DNA from: Melghirimyces algeriensis
GTDB taxonomy: Bacteria > Bacillota > Bacilli > Thermoactinomycetales > DSM-45169
Direction: 5' to 3'
DNA length: 64,000 nt
NCBI RefSeq assembly: GCF_900182565.1
Contig: NZ_FXTI01000002.1
Location: forward strand, 310,001-374,000
A program made the translations under genes and the position numbers. A model generated the notes under the pieces. It was not told the origin of the DNA and made no database searches. It saw only the letters and a list, made by a program, of their open reading frames with translations. The stretch's first letter is position 1, and every line of letters starts with the position of its first letter. Of this stretch, positions 1-8,971 are shown in pieces.

Positions 1-612
1 AGCGTGAACATCAATTCCCACCTTACGTCGAAAAGCTTGACGATCAGAAAAAGGCTCGGAAAAGATCGGATCAATTGGGATCCCTGTCTGGTAGATTTGA
101 TGTTCGGAAACTCCAAACCGTTTTTTTAACGTTTCTGCAACCTGTTGATGTGCAACGAAATAAAAATCCACGGCAGGGTGAACCCAAAAGCCATTCACGT
201 CAAAATCCGTAATCGCAGCACCAAGGTAAAATGGCTGTTCCACCTGGTCTTTCAATTCTGCCATTGCTCCCAAGCAAAATGCATGGGTATTTACCACCAC
301 ACGGGGACGATATTGATTTAACATCTCCCGCATTTTTCGTAATAATATCCGGGATAATGAAGAGCGAAAAGCTTCACTAAATTCATGTTCCTTGCTGTAA
401 GCTGCCCCCCACAGTCCGGGGGCATATTGCAGGGTATTCAAATAGACTTTGCGGATAAAGGATTCCAAAGAACGACTGAAGTGAGACAAGCCACAAGAAA
501 CCTCTACCTCCAGATCAGGTTCCATCCAGTTTAGTCCCTTCCGGATCGCTTGGGCTGCCTGATAATGTCCACGCCCGCCAATCTCCTCTGTTAATATAAG
601 CACCTTATCCAT
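1..612 (-). CDS. UgtP/MGDG-synthase family glycosyltransferase (C-terminus outside window)
   Basis: The frame is open from an ATG at 612 to the window edge, so only the first 204 codons are visible. The N-terminus carries the GGRGHYQAA glycine loop (about residues 12-20) of the MGDG-synthase N-terminal domain, and later a TDF...W.H....D.Y.VA segment typical of the family. Members are cytosolic, membrane-associated GT28-type enzymes that move a sugar from a nucleotide sugar to diacylglycerol. The start overlaps the stop of the upstream gene by 8 bases, so the two are translationally coupled. B. subtilis has a similar pair in ykoN-ykoP. The acceptor cannot be told from this fragment. Confidence 0.8.
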   Translation of the reverse strand, partial: MDKVLILTEEIGGRGHYQAAQAIRKGLNWMEPDLEVEVSCGLSHFSRSLESFIRKVYLNTLQYAPGLWGAAYSKEHEFSEAFRSSLSRILLRKMREMLNQYRPRVVVNTHAFCLGAMAELKDQVEQPFYLGAAITDFDVNGFWVHPAVDFYFVAHQQVAETLKKRFGVSEHQIYQTGIPIDPIFSEPFSDRQAFRRKVGIDVHA

Positions 613-1195
613 AATCACAACCCCGCATCTTATAGCGCTGATTTAACTGCTCCTTAGAGATAAATACCCGTTTTGGAATCCATTTATCCTTCTGTTGTTG
701 AAGTCGTCTCCATCCCTGAGGATGACAACAAAGTAAGATACATTGCAAAAAGAGCGATTTCATCCATGCTCGAAACGCACTTGGGAGCTCTTGCACATCA
801 AAACCCAATCGTTTGGAACCATGATACAAAAACGTTGTACCTAATAAAACATGAACGCTTTTTCCATGAGGATGATGTTCCAAATACTCGGTGAGGGCCG
901 GAAAGGATTTTCGGATTTCACGAATAATCAATAATTCATCTCTGATCCCGGAATGGTGCTCTGTGTTTTCTCTCAAAAGCTGGGCAATGCGGAGGTTATG
1001 AAGATGAAGCTTTGCATACCAGTCCCCTTTTTTCAACCAAACTCCATCCCTGGTTTTCAGCGGCTCCCCACGATATGGTTTGATCACAATACGGAACAGA
1101 TTTTGATTCGACTGATCCACATATTGCAGGCGTGTTATTCCATAATAAATTTTGTCCACCCAGCGCCAAGCTGTAAGAAAGGTTCCCGTTACCAC
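605..1195 (-). CDS. YkoP-like protein of unknown function
   Basis: A protein of about 196 residues with no signal peptide. It resembles the YkoP-like domain that accompanies glycosyltransferase or polysaccharide-deacetylase genes in Bacillus. It is basic and rich in Arg, Lys and His, with a conserved-looking stretch HPHGKSVHVLLGTTFLYHGSK. A GTG at 1195 is chosen as start because AAAGGAGGG sits about 7 bases before it; TTG at 1201 is too close to that site. The stop overlaps the start of the downstream glycosyltransferase, which suggests a shared role, perhaps in glycolipid or envelope polymer synthesis. The family assignment rests on recall of the gene pair and is moderate. Confidence 0.65.
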   Translation of the reverse strand: MVTGTFLTAWRWVDKIYYGITRLQYVDQSNQNLFRIVIKPYRGEPLKTRDGVWLKKGDWYAKLHLHNLRIAQLLRENTEHHSGIRDELLIIREIRKSFPALTEYLEHHPHGKSVHVLLGTTFLYHGSKRLGFDVQELPSAFRAWMKSLFLQCILLCCHPQGWRRLQQQKDKWIPKRVFISKEQLNQRYKMRGCDYG

Positions 1196-1248
1196 CACCA
1201 ACCCTCCTTTCCGGAAAGCCGATGTTAGTATTCTTCAGATAAGAAAAA

Positions 1249-1297
1249 AACATACTTGAACCCCCTTGTCCGAATCGGTCGGGGGTTCAAGTATGTT
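1249..1297 (-). terminator. Intrinsic terminator after the terC-like gene
   Basis: A perfect 17-bp stem (1249-1265 with 1281-1297) is followed on the minus strand by a T-rich run. It separates the TerC gene from the YkoP-like gene. Confidence 0.85.
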
Positions 1298-1309
1298 AGA
1301 AGATAAAAC

Positions 1310-1975
1310 CTAAGGAGAGGATGTTTTTGAGCGACGACTTCTTCCGATAATCATTACAAATACAATCAATACGACAGGAATCAACCATGTTAGTATTTCC
1401 ATCTGGCGAATGATACGTGCATGAATGATTGGATCTTCCACGATCAACTGTCCAGCGGTATAGGCTAAAATACCGGCTCCTACATATACCAACCAAGGAA
1501 AACGGTTCATGATGGAAGCGACGAGTTTACTTCCCCACATCAGAATGGGGATACTCAAAGCCAGTCCAAACAAAACCAACCAAAAGTTACCATGAGCTGC
1601 TCCGGCCACTGCCAACACATTATCCAGACTCATGACGACATCAGCGACAATAATCGTTTTAATCGCTGAGCGAAGTCCTTCTCCCGTATGAATATCCGCT
1701 TCTCCATCATCATCCGTCAACAGCTGAATCGCGATCCACAGGAGCAATATCCCTCCGATGCCTTTCAAAAGGGGTACTTCCAACAACCAGACTGCAATCA
1801 ACGTTAAGGATACCCGGAGAAAAACCGCAGCCGCTGTTCCCCACACAATCGCCTTTTTCCGCTGATTCTGGGGCAGTTTTCGCGCAGCCATCCCGATAAC
1901 CACAGCATTATCTCCGCTGAGAACCAAATCCAAAATGATAATGTTGAAAAAGCCAATCCAAAACTGAGCATCCAT
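1310..1975 (-). CDS. TerC family integral membrane protein (YjbE type), probable metal-ion exporter
   Basis: This 221-residue protein has about seven hydrophobic segments. It carries the two family signatures: SGDNAVVIGMAA (about residues 20-31) and MSLDNVLAVAGAA (about 115-127), whose Asp-Asn pairs are conserved in TerC proteins. Relatives in B. subtilis (YceF, YkoY) export Mn2+, often to metallate secreted or surface enzymes, so manganese efflux at the membrane is the likely job. The length matches the YjbE subgroup (about 220). I looked for a yybP-ykoY manganese riboswitch upstream and found none. A strong terminator follows, so it is probably monocistronic. Confidence 0.88.
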   Translation of the reverse strand: MDAQFWIGFFNIIILDLVLSGDNAVVIGMAARKLPQNQRKKAIVWGTAAAVFLRVSLTLIAVWLLEVPLLKGIGGILLLWIAIQLLTDDDGEADIHTGEGLRSAIKTIIVADVVMSLDNVLAVAGAAHGNFWLVLFGLALSIPILMWGSKLVASIMNRFPWLVYVGAGILAYTAGQLIVEDPIIHARIIRQMEILTWLIPVVLIVFVMIIGRSRRSKTSSP

Positions 1976-2110
1976 CGCTACAAAATCAATCCTTCCCTTT
2001 GTTCATACATTGTCATACCCTGAACATGGGTTTTCTCGCTCACAATTCTCTAAACCCTGGATCGGAAAGTAGAAAAACAGACAAACCTGTACAGTAACTG
2101 GTATGTGACC

Positions 2111-3763
2111 CTATCCCAACAGATTTAGTATGACCTGATAGTTTAAATTGGGGACAATCTCCATGGAATAGGGAACCTCCACCCGCTCCCACTGTTTATG
2201 GGCATCTTTCCCATAAGGACCGATATTAACTACTGGGACGTCCAGTGACTGTATAGCTTCTCGATCCATTCGATATTTCATCCCCCATGCGGGCATATTT
2301 TTTTCAAAGGAGTCCAGTCCTTCTTTATCATCGCTGATGGCCACAAAACTCATGTCGGAAATATAAGGAAAAAAATTTCGCACTTGAATGGGTTGTTCAC
2401 ATTGAGGTTGAATCGTGCTTACCGCCTGGTTTACTGCATGAATCAAACGGCGATCCCGTTGATCCGTTTCATCCAACACAATGCGGGGAATATAGATGGA
2501 TGCATACAGCAGGATGACTGCTGGGGTTTTTTCATCGTCCCAGCTCCACAGTTCTTCCACCATCCGACGACAGTAATCCCTGAGGTCCAATTCCTCCTCA
2601 TTTAGCAGACTCATCGCAAACACACGCATGCTTTCCTCAAACTCCACCCCATACATTTCCAAACATTGATTGTAGAATTCTTCATACGTATAAACCCTGG
2701 GTGTTCCCATTTGGGGTTGATAGGGTTCATCGGTGCGAAGACAATAGGTTCGGTAACGATGGTGATATTGCTCCCAAGCAGCGTCCACAGCCTCTCGTGC
2801 AACCTTTTTCAATTTTTCCATCACATCCTTGGGTGACCAGCTGTGAACGAAAAAATTATAGTATGCAAACGCGGAGAAAGGGGTTTGAACATCATATTGA
2901 GATTTTAAATCGGTCTGTTTCAAAGAGATCGGTGGCAACGTCGTTTCTCCGTAAAGCTCATCACAAAAATCCGGATTATAATCCAAACGCCGGGTCAGTT
3001 CTGCTGCCACCAGATTGGGATCAAATCCCTCAAAGGTTTGTCCAGCATGGGTTTCCTTACCAGCAATAAAGAAAGCGGGCAACAACTTTCCCACTGTTCC
3101 CAAATAAACATACCGATTGGGGTCTCCTTCAAAGCGCGGAGATGTGTAGTCTGTGTTAATCGCGGCGATATAGTCCAGGTTTTCCTCTTGGGCTAGATAA
3201 AGCATATCTGAAAGCGCCGAACGAATTCCGTGAGAGTTATCTTCTTCATCACATTCCGACAGAAAAAGGATATTCCCTTTCAATTCTTCCGGATGCTCTG
3301 CAAAATATCGCGTCAATACCATATTGGAAGCCACTCCGGATTTCATATCCACAGACCCACGGCCACAGGCCCATTCTCCATCTTCCAAATCCGTTTTTAC
3401 CTGCTCCGGGATTTTTCCACTTTTCCACCGATCCATCAGTTCCTCCGGAGCGAAAGCAAGTCGCTTCCATTTCCCGTAGTCATCCACCCCCACGGTATCC
3501 ATATGGCCCATTAAGATCACGGTTTCACCATGTATGGAGTCATATCCTCCCTTAACCAGAGCCATTACATTATACCGCTCCCGTTCATCCCCCTGAGTTT
3601 TTACCAAACGGAGATGACCGGGATTCTCCTTAAAATAAGCCAATTCTTTAAAGTAATCATGGATCAGGTAAGCCATATCCCGTTCTCCGATCGTACCATT
3701 GATACTCGGATGGTGTATCAGCTCTTTCGTCAAGGTGAACACTTGATCTTTCCAATCCCTCAT
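2111..3763 (-). CDS. rocB: RocB-type M20 family peptidase (arginine utilization)
   Basis: A protein of 550 residues, close to the size of B. subtilis RocB. The M20 metal-binding motifs are present: GHMDTVGV (His87, Asp89), GRGSVDMKSG (about 134-143) and SECDEED (about 169-175). The long insertion and C-terminal part distinguish the RocB group from shorter deacylases. In B. subtilis rocB belongs to the arginine and ornithine degradation regulon, but its exact reaction is unproven. The second arginine/proline gene here, pruA, is 10 kb away. The start is set by AAAGGAGGGAGCGGG before the ATG. No terminator or operator was recognised nearby. Confidence 0.88.
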   Translation of the reverse strand: MRDWKDQVFTLTKELIHHPSINGTIGERDMAYLIHDYFKELAYFKENPGHLRLVKTQGDERERYNVMALVKGGYDSIHGETVILMGHMDTVGVDDYGKWKRLAFAPEELMDRWKSGKIPEQVKTDLEDGEWACGRGSVDMKSGVASNMVLTRYFAEHPEELKGNILFLSECDEEDNSHGIRSALSDMLYLAQEENLDYIAAINTDYTSPRFEGDPNRYVYLGTVGKLLPAFFIAGKETHAGQTFEGFDPNLVAAELTRRLDYNPDFCDELYGETTLPPISLKQTDLKSQYDVQTPFSAFAYYNFFVHSWSPKDVMEKLKKVAREAVDAAWEQYHHRYRTYCLRTDEPYQPQMGTPRVYTYEEFYNQCLEMYGVEFEESMRVFAMSLLNEEELDLRDYCRRMVEELWSWDDEKTPAVILLYASIYIPRIVLDETDQRDRRLIHAVNQAVSTIQPQCEQPIQVRNFFPYISDMSFVAISDDKEGLDSFEKNMPAWGMKYRMDREAIQSLDVPVVNIGPYGKDAHKQWERVEVPYSMEIVPNLNYQVILNLLG

Positions 3764-3834
3764 CCCGCTCCCTCCTTTCCATTCATAATTGAAACAGCCA
3801 CTCTCCTATCTGTTATACAAACATGAGGGGCGTT

Positions 3835-5031
3835 TTAGAATAGGGAAAACTCATCCTCTTCCCGATCTGATTTCAACACCATGCACTTGGTTCCTTCCAC
3901 AGCATCGGATACCAGCTGCTCCACATTCAGCGGAGATTCCAACTCCCTTGATCGTTTCACTGTGGGACGTGTAACGGGGGATTTGGGTTGAAACACGGTA
4001 CAGCAGTCTTCATACGGAAGGATGGATGTCTCATAAGTACCAATGGTTCGGGAGATTTGCATAATCTCCTGTTTGTCCATTCCAACCAGTGGCCGGAGGA
4101 TTGGCATTCGGGTAACGTCATTAATAGCATTCATACTTTCCAGGGTCTGGCTGGCAACCTGACCCAAACTCTCTCCGGTCACCAAAGCCAGCGCTTTGTT
4201 TTTGCGAGCCAACTCTTCGGAGATTCGCACCATAAACCGGCGCATAATCGTAATCATATAGGAGGATGGACACTTTTCTTTGATTTCAGTTTGAATATCT
4301 GTAAAAGGGACGACATAAAGACGTATTTTCCCACCATATCTCGCCAAAATTCGCCCCAGATCTTCCACTTTCTGTTGAGCCCTTTCACTGGTAAACGGAT
4401 AACTGTGAAAATAAACCGCATGAAGTGCCGCCCCTCGTTTCATACTCAGATAGCCTGCCACCGGGCTGTCAATTCCTCCTGACAGCATTAACATCACCCG
4501 ACCACTGCTGCCCACTGGCAGCCCTCCTGGACCGGGAATATCCGATCCATAAAGATATGTGGCTTCTTTCCGTACCTCCACACGCAAGGCGAACTCCGGA
4601 TTATGGACATCCACCCGCAATTCCGGGATTCGTTTTAAAATATAACTTCCCACAAGATGGTTAAGCTCCTGGGATCGATGCGGGAAATCCTTCCTCGTCC
4701 GCTTGGCAATCACTTTAAACGTCTTTGCACGCGGGACAGCTTCCTTTGCCAAATCCAAAGCCGCTTCCTGAATGCGATCAAGATCTGAATCCACCTGCTT
4801 GGCAGGAGAAATTCCCACCACTCCAAAAACCTCTGATAACGCCTGTACCACCGGTTCCATCGGCTGACCATTCAGTTCTACAAACATACGACCAAACGTT
4901 TTCTTTACTTTAGCTCCCGAAAAAGGTTTCAATTTCTCCCGGATATTTTGGAGCAAGCGGTTTTCAAAATCTGAGCGGTTTTTACCCTTTAAAGCCAATT
5001 CACCATAACGGACCAAAATCAAATCGTTCAT
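3835..5031 (-). CDS. thiI: tRNA 4-thiouridine synthase / sulfurtransferase ThiI
   Basis: The 398-residue protein has an N-terminal ferredoxin-like and THUMP RNA-binding region (about 1-165). A PP-loop adenylation domain follows, with SGGIDSP at about 184-190 and a CC pair near residue 345. Like Bacillus ThiI it ends without the rhodanese domain of E. coli ThiI. It activates U8 of tRNA with ATP and inserts sulfur donated by the partner desulfurase. The ATG at 5031 overlaps the TGA of nifZ by four bases (ATGA), so the pair is coupled. An in-frame ATG further upstream is inside nifZ and is rejected as start. Confidence 0.95.
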   Translation of the reverse strand: MNDLILVRYGELALKGKNRSDFENRLLQNIREKLKPFSGAKVKKTFGRMFVELNGQPMEPVVQALSEVFGVVGISPAKQVDSDLDRIQEAALDLAKEAVPRAKTFKVIAKRTRKDFPHRSQELNHLVGSYILKRIPELRVDVHNPEFALRVEVRKEATYLYGSDIPGPGGLPVGSSGRVMLMLSGGIDSPVAGYLSMKRGAALHAVYFHSYPFTSERAQQKVEDLGRILARYGGKIRLYVVPFTDIQTEIKEKCPSSYMITIMRRFMVRISEELARKNKALALVTGESLGQVASQTLESMNAINDVTRMPILRPLVGMDKQEIMQISRTIGTYETSILPYEDCCTVFQPKSPVTRPTVKRSRELESPLNVEQLVSDAVEGTKCMVLKSDREEDEFSLF

Positions 5032-6191
5032 TTTGACGCACCTTTCATCATTCGTTGTAATGGGGGAATCACTTTGGTTAGGGCCTTCATGCATTGATGA
5101 ACATCCTCATCGGTAGTTTGCGCTCCCATACTGATTCGGATGGAACCAATTGCTGTCTGGTCATCCAATCCCATCGCTTTTAACACCCGGCTCGGTTGCT
5201 CTCCTTTGGAGGAACAGGCCGATTTACTGGAGACATAGACACCCTGTTCCTCAAGGGAATGAACAATCACTTCTGACTTTAAACCCGGAAAAGAGAGAGA
5301 AAGAATATGAGGAGACCCTCCTTCTGTCGAAGTATCCCCGTTGATTTGAACATTTGCCAGCTTCGCTGCCAATTCCCTGATCATCTCCTGCTTCCAATGG
5401 GAAAGGCGAACTGCGGTTTCCCTCCGCTTCTGTTCAGCCAGCACTGCAGCCTTGGCCAATCCCGCAATCCCCGGTACATTTTGCGTACCGGAACGGTACC
5501 CTTCTTCTTGTCCCCCTCCGACCAATTGTGGGGAAAGCTTCACTCCCTCTCGAACATAAAGGCAACCGACTCCCTTGGGACCATGAAACTTGTGACCTGA
5601 TAGGCTCATAAGGTCAACTCCCCAATCCTGGGGCCGAACGGGCAACTTGCCAAAGGATTGAATCGCATCTACATGAAAGAAGACCTTTGGATGTTTTTTC
5701 ACAATCCGACCGATCTCCGGAATCGGCTGAACCGTTCCCACCTCATTGTTCACATGCATTACGGAAACGAGTACCGTATCGTTTCTGATCGCTGCTTCCA
5801 CATCCTTCGGTTGGACACGTCCCTTTTCATCCACGGGCAGATATGTGACCTCCCAGCCCATCTGCTCCAATTGACGGCAAACCTCAAACACAGCAGCATG
5901 TTCCACCTGGGTGGTAATGAAATGCCGCCCACGTCTTTGATATTGAAGAGCCACTCCTTTGAGGGCCAAATTATTGGCTTCCGTTCCACCTGAGGTGAAA
6001 ACCAAACTCCTTGGAGAAACGCCCAAGGTATGAGCAATGGCTTTCCTTGCTTGTGTCAAAAGACGTTCCGCTTTTCCTCCCAAATCATGAAGGGAAGACG
6101 GATTTCCAAACACATTGACCATTACATCCGTCATCACCTGAACCACTTCCGGATCAGGCTGCGTGGTTGCACTGTTGTCCATATAAATCAT
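5028..6191 (-). CDS. nifZ: Cysteine desulfurase, NifZ/IscS type, partner of ThiI
   Basis: This class V PLP enzyme of 387 residues removes sulfur from cysteine as a persulfide. Seen: the SGGTEANNLALKG region (about 67-79), VEHAAV, the PLP-binding lysine in SGHKFHGPKG (Lys201), and the active Cys326 in a SSKSACSSKG loop. Direct coupling to thiI matches the B. subtilis nifZ-thiI pair, where the desulfurase feeds tRNA s4U synthesis; a further supply role to thiamine thiazole formation is possible. The ATG at 6191 lies 9 bases after AAAGGA. The gene diverges from selD across about 170 bp that must hold both promoters. Confidence 0.93.
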   Translation of the reverse strand: MIYMDNSATTQPDPEVVQVMTDVMVNVFGNPSSLHDLGGKAERLLTQARKAIAHTLGVSPRSLVFTSGGTEANNLALKGVALQYQRRGRHFITTQVEHAAVFEVCRQLEQMGWEVTYLPVDEKGRVQPKDVEAAIRNDTVLVSVMHVNNEVGTVQPIPEIGRIVKKHPKVFFHVDAIQSFGKLPVRPQDWGVDLMSLSGHKFHGPKGVGCLYVREGVKLSPQLVGGGQEEGYRSGTQNVPGIAGLAKAAVLAEQKRRETAVRLSHWKQEMIRELAAKLANVQINGDTSTEGGSPHILSLSFPGLKSEVIVHSLEEQGVYVSSKSACSSKGEQPSRVLKAMGLDDQTAIGSIRISMGAQTTDEDVHQCMKALTKVIPPLQRMMKGASK

Positions 6192-6359
6192 CACGGTTCA
6201 TCCTTTTTCCAGTCTCACAGAATCTGAAAACCATCATAACACAGGAACTCACCCGGTAAAAGAAGCTTCAACAGTCCCGTACTGAAAGCTTTCCTCTTTC
6301 TTTCATATTCCCTTACAGGGTATGATAAAATCGGAACATAAAATCCGGGAGGTGAAGCC

Positions 6360-7415
6360 ATGAAAGAGCGGGACGAAATCCGACTCACCCAGCTTTCCTC
6401 CAAAGCTGGATGAGGGTGCAAAATCGGTCCTTCGGACCTGGCGCAGGTACTGCGTCATTTACCACAAGATGAGAATCACCCGGATCTATTGGTGGGCTTG
6501 TCTGATCCTGACGATGCGGGGGTGATTCAACTCGACGACCATACAGCTCTTGTCCAAACCGTTGACTTTTTCACCCCGGTTGTGGATGATCCTTATGCCT
6601 TTGGCCAGATCGCCGCAGCCAACAGCTTGAGCGATATTTATGCCATGGGGGCACACCCTCTCACCGCTCTCAACCTGGTTGGCTTCTCCATCTCCAGACT
6701 GAATGCCTCCCTGTTGGCCGACATCCTCCGGGGTGCATCGGACAAAGTAAAAGAGGCCGACGCTATCATTATTGGCGGTCACTCCATCGATGATCCAGAG
6801 CCCAAGTTTGGACTGGCTGTTACCGGAAAAGCACATCCGGACAAACTCTGGCGCAAGGGAGGAGGTCGTCCCGGCGATCGACTCATTTTAACGAAACCGA
6901 TTGGCATCGGTATATATACCACTGGTATCAAGCGGGATCAAGTCACCAAGGAAGAGATTCACCGGGTTACCCAAGTGATGTCCACATTGAATAAAGCGGC
7001 CGCCGAAAGTCTATCAGAGATGGATGTGCATGCCTGTACCGATGTTACAGGTTTTGGACTGTTAGGACATGCCTTTGAAATGTGTCTTGGTAAACCCATC
7101 GGGCTTGAAATCGATGCCCATGCGGTCCCCATCCTTCCACGGACGGAAGAATTGGTTGCTCAAGGCATTGTTCCCGGCGGTACACAAGCAAATATCCGCT
7201 ATCTAAAGGATCACCTGATTATAAAGGATGGGGTTAGCAGCTTCATGCAGACGATCCTTTGTGATGCTGTTACCTCTGGTGGCCTGCTCTTCGCCATTCC
7301 CAAAGAGCAGGCTGAAAAAGCACTGGATCTTCTTCATCAGAACCAGGTAAACGATGCCCGGATCATCGGACAAGTGACAGAAAGGCACCCTGGAACGATC
7401 CAAGTAAATGTGTAA
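6360..7415 (+). CDS. selD: Selenophosphate synthetase SelD, a selenoprotein (in-frame TGA = Sec18)
   Basis: The protein makes selenophosphate from selenide and ATP, the selenium donor for Sec-tRNA. The true start is the ATG at 6360, 6-7 bases after GGGAGGTGA. The frame then meets TGA at 6411-6413 in the context KAG-U-GCK. This is exactly where other SelD proteins have the catalytic Cys or Sec (Cys17 in E. coli), followed by the conserved Cys20 and Lys21. Downstream the frame is open for 334 more codons, giving 351 residues with DD(P)YAFGQI, DIYAMGA, GGHSIDDPEPKFGLAVTG and DVTGFGLLGH motifs. A SECIS-like hairpin follows the TGA. Callers that do not decode Sec would start near 6489 and lose the active site. 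It is followed by selA. Confidence 0.95.
6411..6456 (+). promoter_or_regulatory. Sec UGA codon and bacterial SECIS element in selD
   Basis: The UGA is at 6411-6413. About 28 nt downstream lies the hairpin CGCAG-GTA-CTGCG (6442-6454), whose apical GCAGGUAC resembles the GCAGGUC loop of the E. coli fdhF SECIS and has G at the loop start, as SelB requires. A second small stem, GGTCC-TTC-GGACC, sits at 6426-6438, between the UGA and the main hairpin. The distance is within the known bacterial SECIS range. SelB encoded at 27081 would bind it. Confidence 0.8.
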
Positions 7416-7425
7416 GTAAATCGTC

Positions 7426-7451
7426 GGTCCCCTGTGCTTGGACAGGGGATC
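7426..7451 (+). other. Intergenic stem-loop between selD and selA
   Basis: A 10-bp stem, GGTCCCCTGT with ACAGGGGATC (one G-U pair) and a 6-nt loop, starts 11 bases after the selD stop. No T-run follows, so it is not a classical terminator. It may stabilise the selD 3' end or set the selD:selA ratio. Confidence 0.6.
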
Positions 7452-7490
7452 GATAACATCCAGAATCCCTTGAAGGAAAGGTTGAGCTTT

Positions 7491-8900
7491 ATGCCGACGG
7501 TGGAACAACAAGAAGCGCTGCGTCGTTTGCCGGCAGTTCATCAGCTTCTGGACCGAAAAGAACTATCTCCCTATCTAAAACGTCTTCCCAGGGAGTGGGT
7601 GGCCCAGACAGTAAGGGATACACTCACCATGAAAAGGAGGGAAATACTGGATAACCTATCATTCCGGGAGGAAATAACGGAGAGTGCATTGATTGCCCAG
7701 GCAATAAAAACCCTTCATCATTTGACAGAACCCCAACTCCGTCCTATTCTCAACGCAACAGGGATCGTCCTACATACAAATCTGGGGCGGGCCATTCTGA
7801 GTGAGGATGCCGTTAAAGCCGTTCATCAGGTGGCGCGTTCCGCCAGCAACTTGGAATTTCAACTGCATGAGGGGATTCGAGGGTCCCGCTATGACCATGT
7901 GGAAGCACTTCTCTGCCGTCTTACCGGAGCCGAGGCGGCAATGGTAGTCAATAACAACGCCGCGGCGGTCTTTCATATTCTTCAAACACTGACCAAAGGA
8001 AAAGACGTGATTCTCTCACGGGGACAACTTGTAGAAATCGGTGGTTCCTTTCGGATTTCAGAAATTATGCAGGAAAGCGGCGCCCGTTTAGTCGAAGTGG
8101 GAACCACCAACAAAACCCGTATCCAGGATTATGAACAAGCAGTAACCTCAGAAACAGGAATGGTATTAAAAGTACATACCAGCAACTTCCGAATCATTGG
8201 CTTCACTCAAGAAGTCCCGCGGGAGGCATTGACCGCATTGGCTCGCAATCATGGCATCCCCTTCTATGAGGACTTGGGAAGCGGGGTTCTCTACGATTTG
8301 AAGAAACATGGAATTGGAAAGGAACCTACGGTACAGGAATGCATCCAAGCGGGGGTGGACCTTCTCAGCTTCAGTGGGGATAAATTGCTGGGCGGACCTC
8401 AGGCAGGAATCATTGTGGGTAAAAAAGAATGGTTGGATCGGTTGAAGAAAAATCAACTCACCCGCTCCCTCCGCGTTGATAAATTCACTCTGGCCGCACT
8501 GGAAGCCACCTTGCGCCACTACCTTAACCCAAAGGAAGCAGCACAGAAAATTCCCACCCTGCGTCAAATTTTGCGGAAAAAAACAGAATTGCAGGAGGCC
8601 GCAAGGCAGTTAGCCCATACCATTCAAGAAACAACAAAAGAAAAGCTTCAAATTGAAATGGTTTCTTCCCATTCAGAGGTGGGAGGAGGGTCCATGCCTG
8701 AGGTGGAACTCCCCACGGTCTGTGTAGCCATACGCTCCCATTCGATTCCTGTATCCCAGTTGGTCCAACGTCTGCGATCTGCCCCTAAACCCGTGGTCGG
8801 CCGTACTTCTCAAAATTGGTTATTGCTGGACCCCCGGACACTGGAAGAAAATGATTTCCCCACCATTACGGAAAGTTTTCGGTATGCTCTTCAAACATGA
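7491..8900 (+). CDS. selA: L-seryl-tRNA(Sec) selenium transferase SelA
   Basis: A PLP enzyme of 469 residues (E. coli 463) that converts Ser-tRNA(Sec) to Sec-tRNA(Sec) using selenophosphate. Seen: an N-terminal helical domain that would bind tRNA (RRLPAVHQLL), the NATGIVLHTNLGRA segment (about 88-101), VNNNAAAV (about 153-160), and the PLP lysine Lys298 in SFSGDKLLGGPQ. This matches Lys295 of E. coli. The ATG at 7491 is chosen because it begins the conserved N-terminus; the frame extends upstream to 7434 without homology. It lies 75 bp after selD, so the two are probably co-transcribed. Confidence 0.95.
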   Translation: MPTVEQQEALRRLPAVHQLLDRKELSPYLKRLPREWVAQTVRDTLTMKRREILDNLSFREEITESALIAQAIKTLHHLTEPQLRPILNATGIVLHTNLGRAILSEDAVKAVHQVARSASNLEFQLHEGIRGSRYDHVEALLCRLTGAEAAMVVNNNAAAVFHILQTLTKGKDVILSRGQLVEIGGSFRISEIMQESGARLVEVGTTNKTRIQDYEQAVTSETGMVLKVHTSNFRIIGFTQEVPREALTALARNHGIPFYEDLGSGVLYDLKKHGIGKEPTVQECIQAGVDLLSFSGDKLLGGPQAGIIVGKKEWLDRLKKNQLTRSLRVDKFTLAALEATLRHYLNPKEAAQKIPTLRQILRKKTELQEAARQLAHTIQETTKEKLQIEMVSSHSEVGGGSMPEVELPTVCVAIRSHSIPVSQLVQRLRSAPKPVVGRTSQNWLLLDPRTLEENDFPTITESFRYALQT

Positions 8901-8931
8901 CCCAAAAAATGGCTTTGTGAACCGAGAGAAT

Positions 8932-8964
8932 TGCAGGAGGAAAGGGAACATCAACCCTCCTGCA
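8932..8964. terminator. Hairpin between convergent selA and the TetR gene
   Basis: TGCAGGAGG (8932-8940) pairs perfectly with CCTCCTGCA (8956-8964). It sits between convergent genes, so it probably ends transcription or protects 3' ends, but no clear T-run follows on either strand. Confidence 0.5.
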
Positions 8965-8971
8965 CCTGTTG

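Noticed and set aside
1976..2110. Possible yybP-ykoY manganese riboswitch before the terC-like gene
   Set aside because: The conserved loop sequences of that riboswitch are absent.
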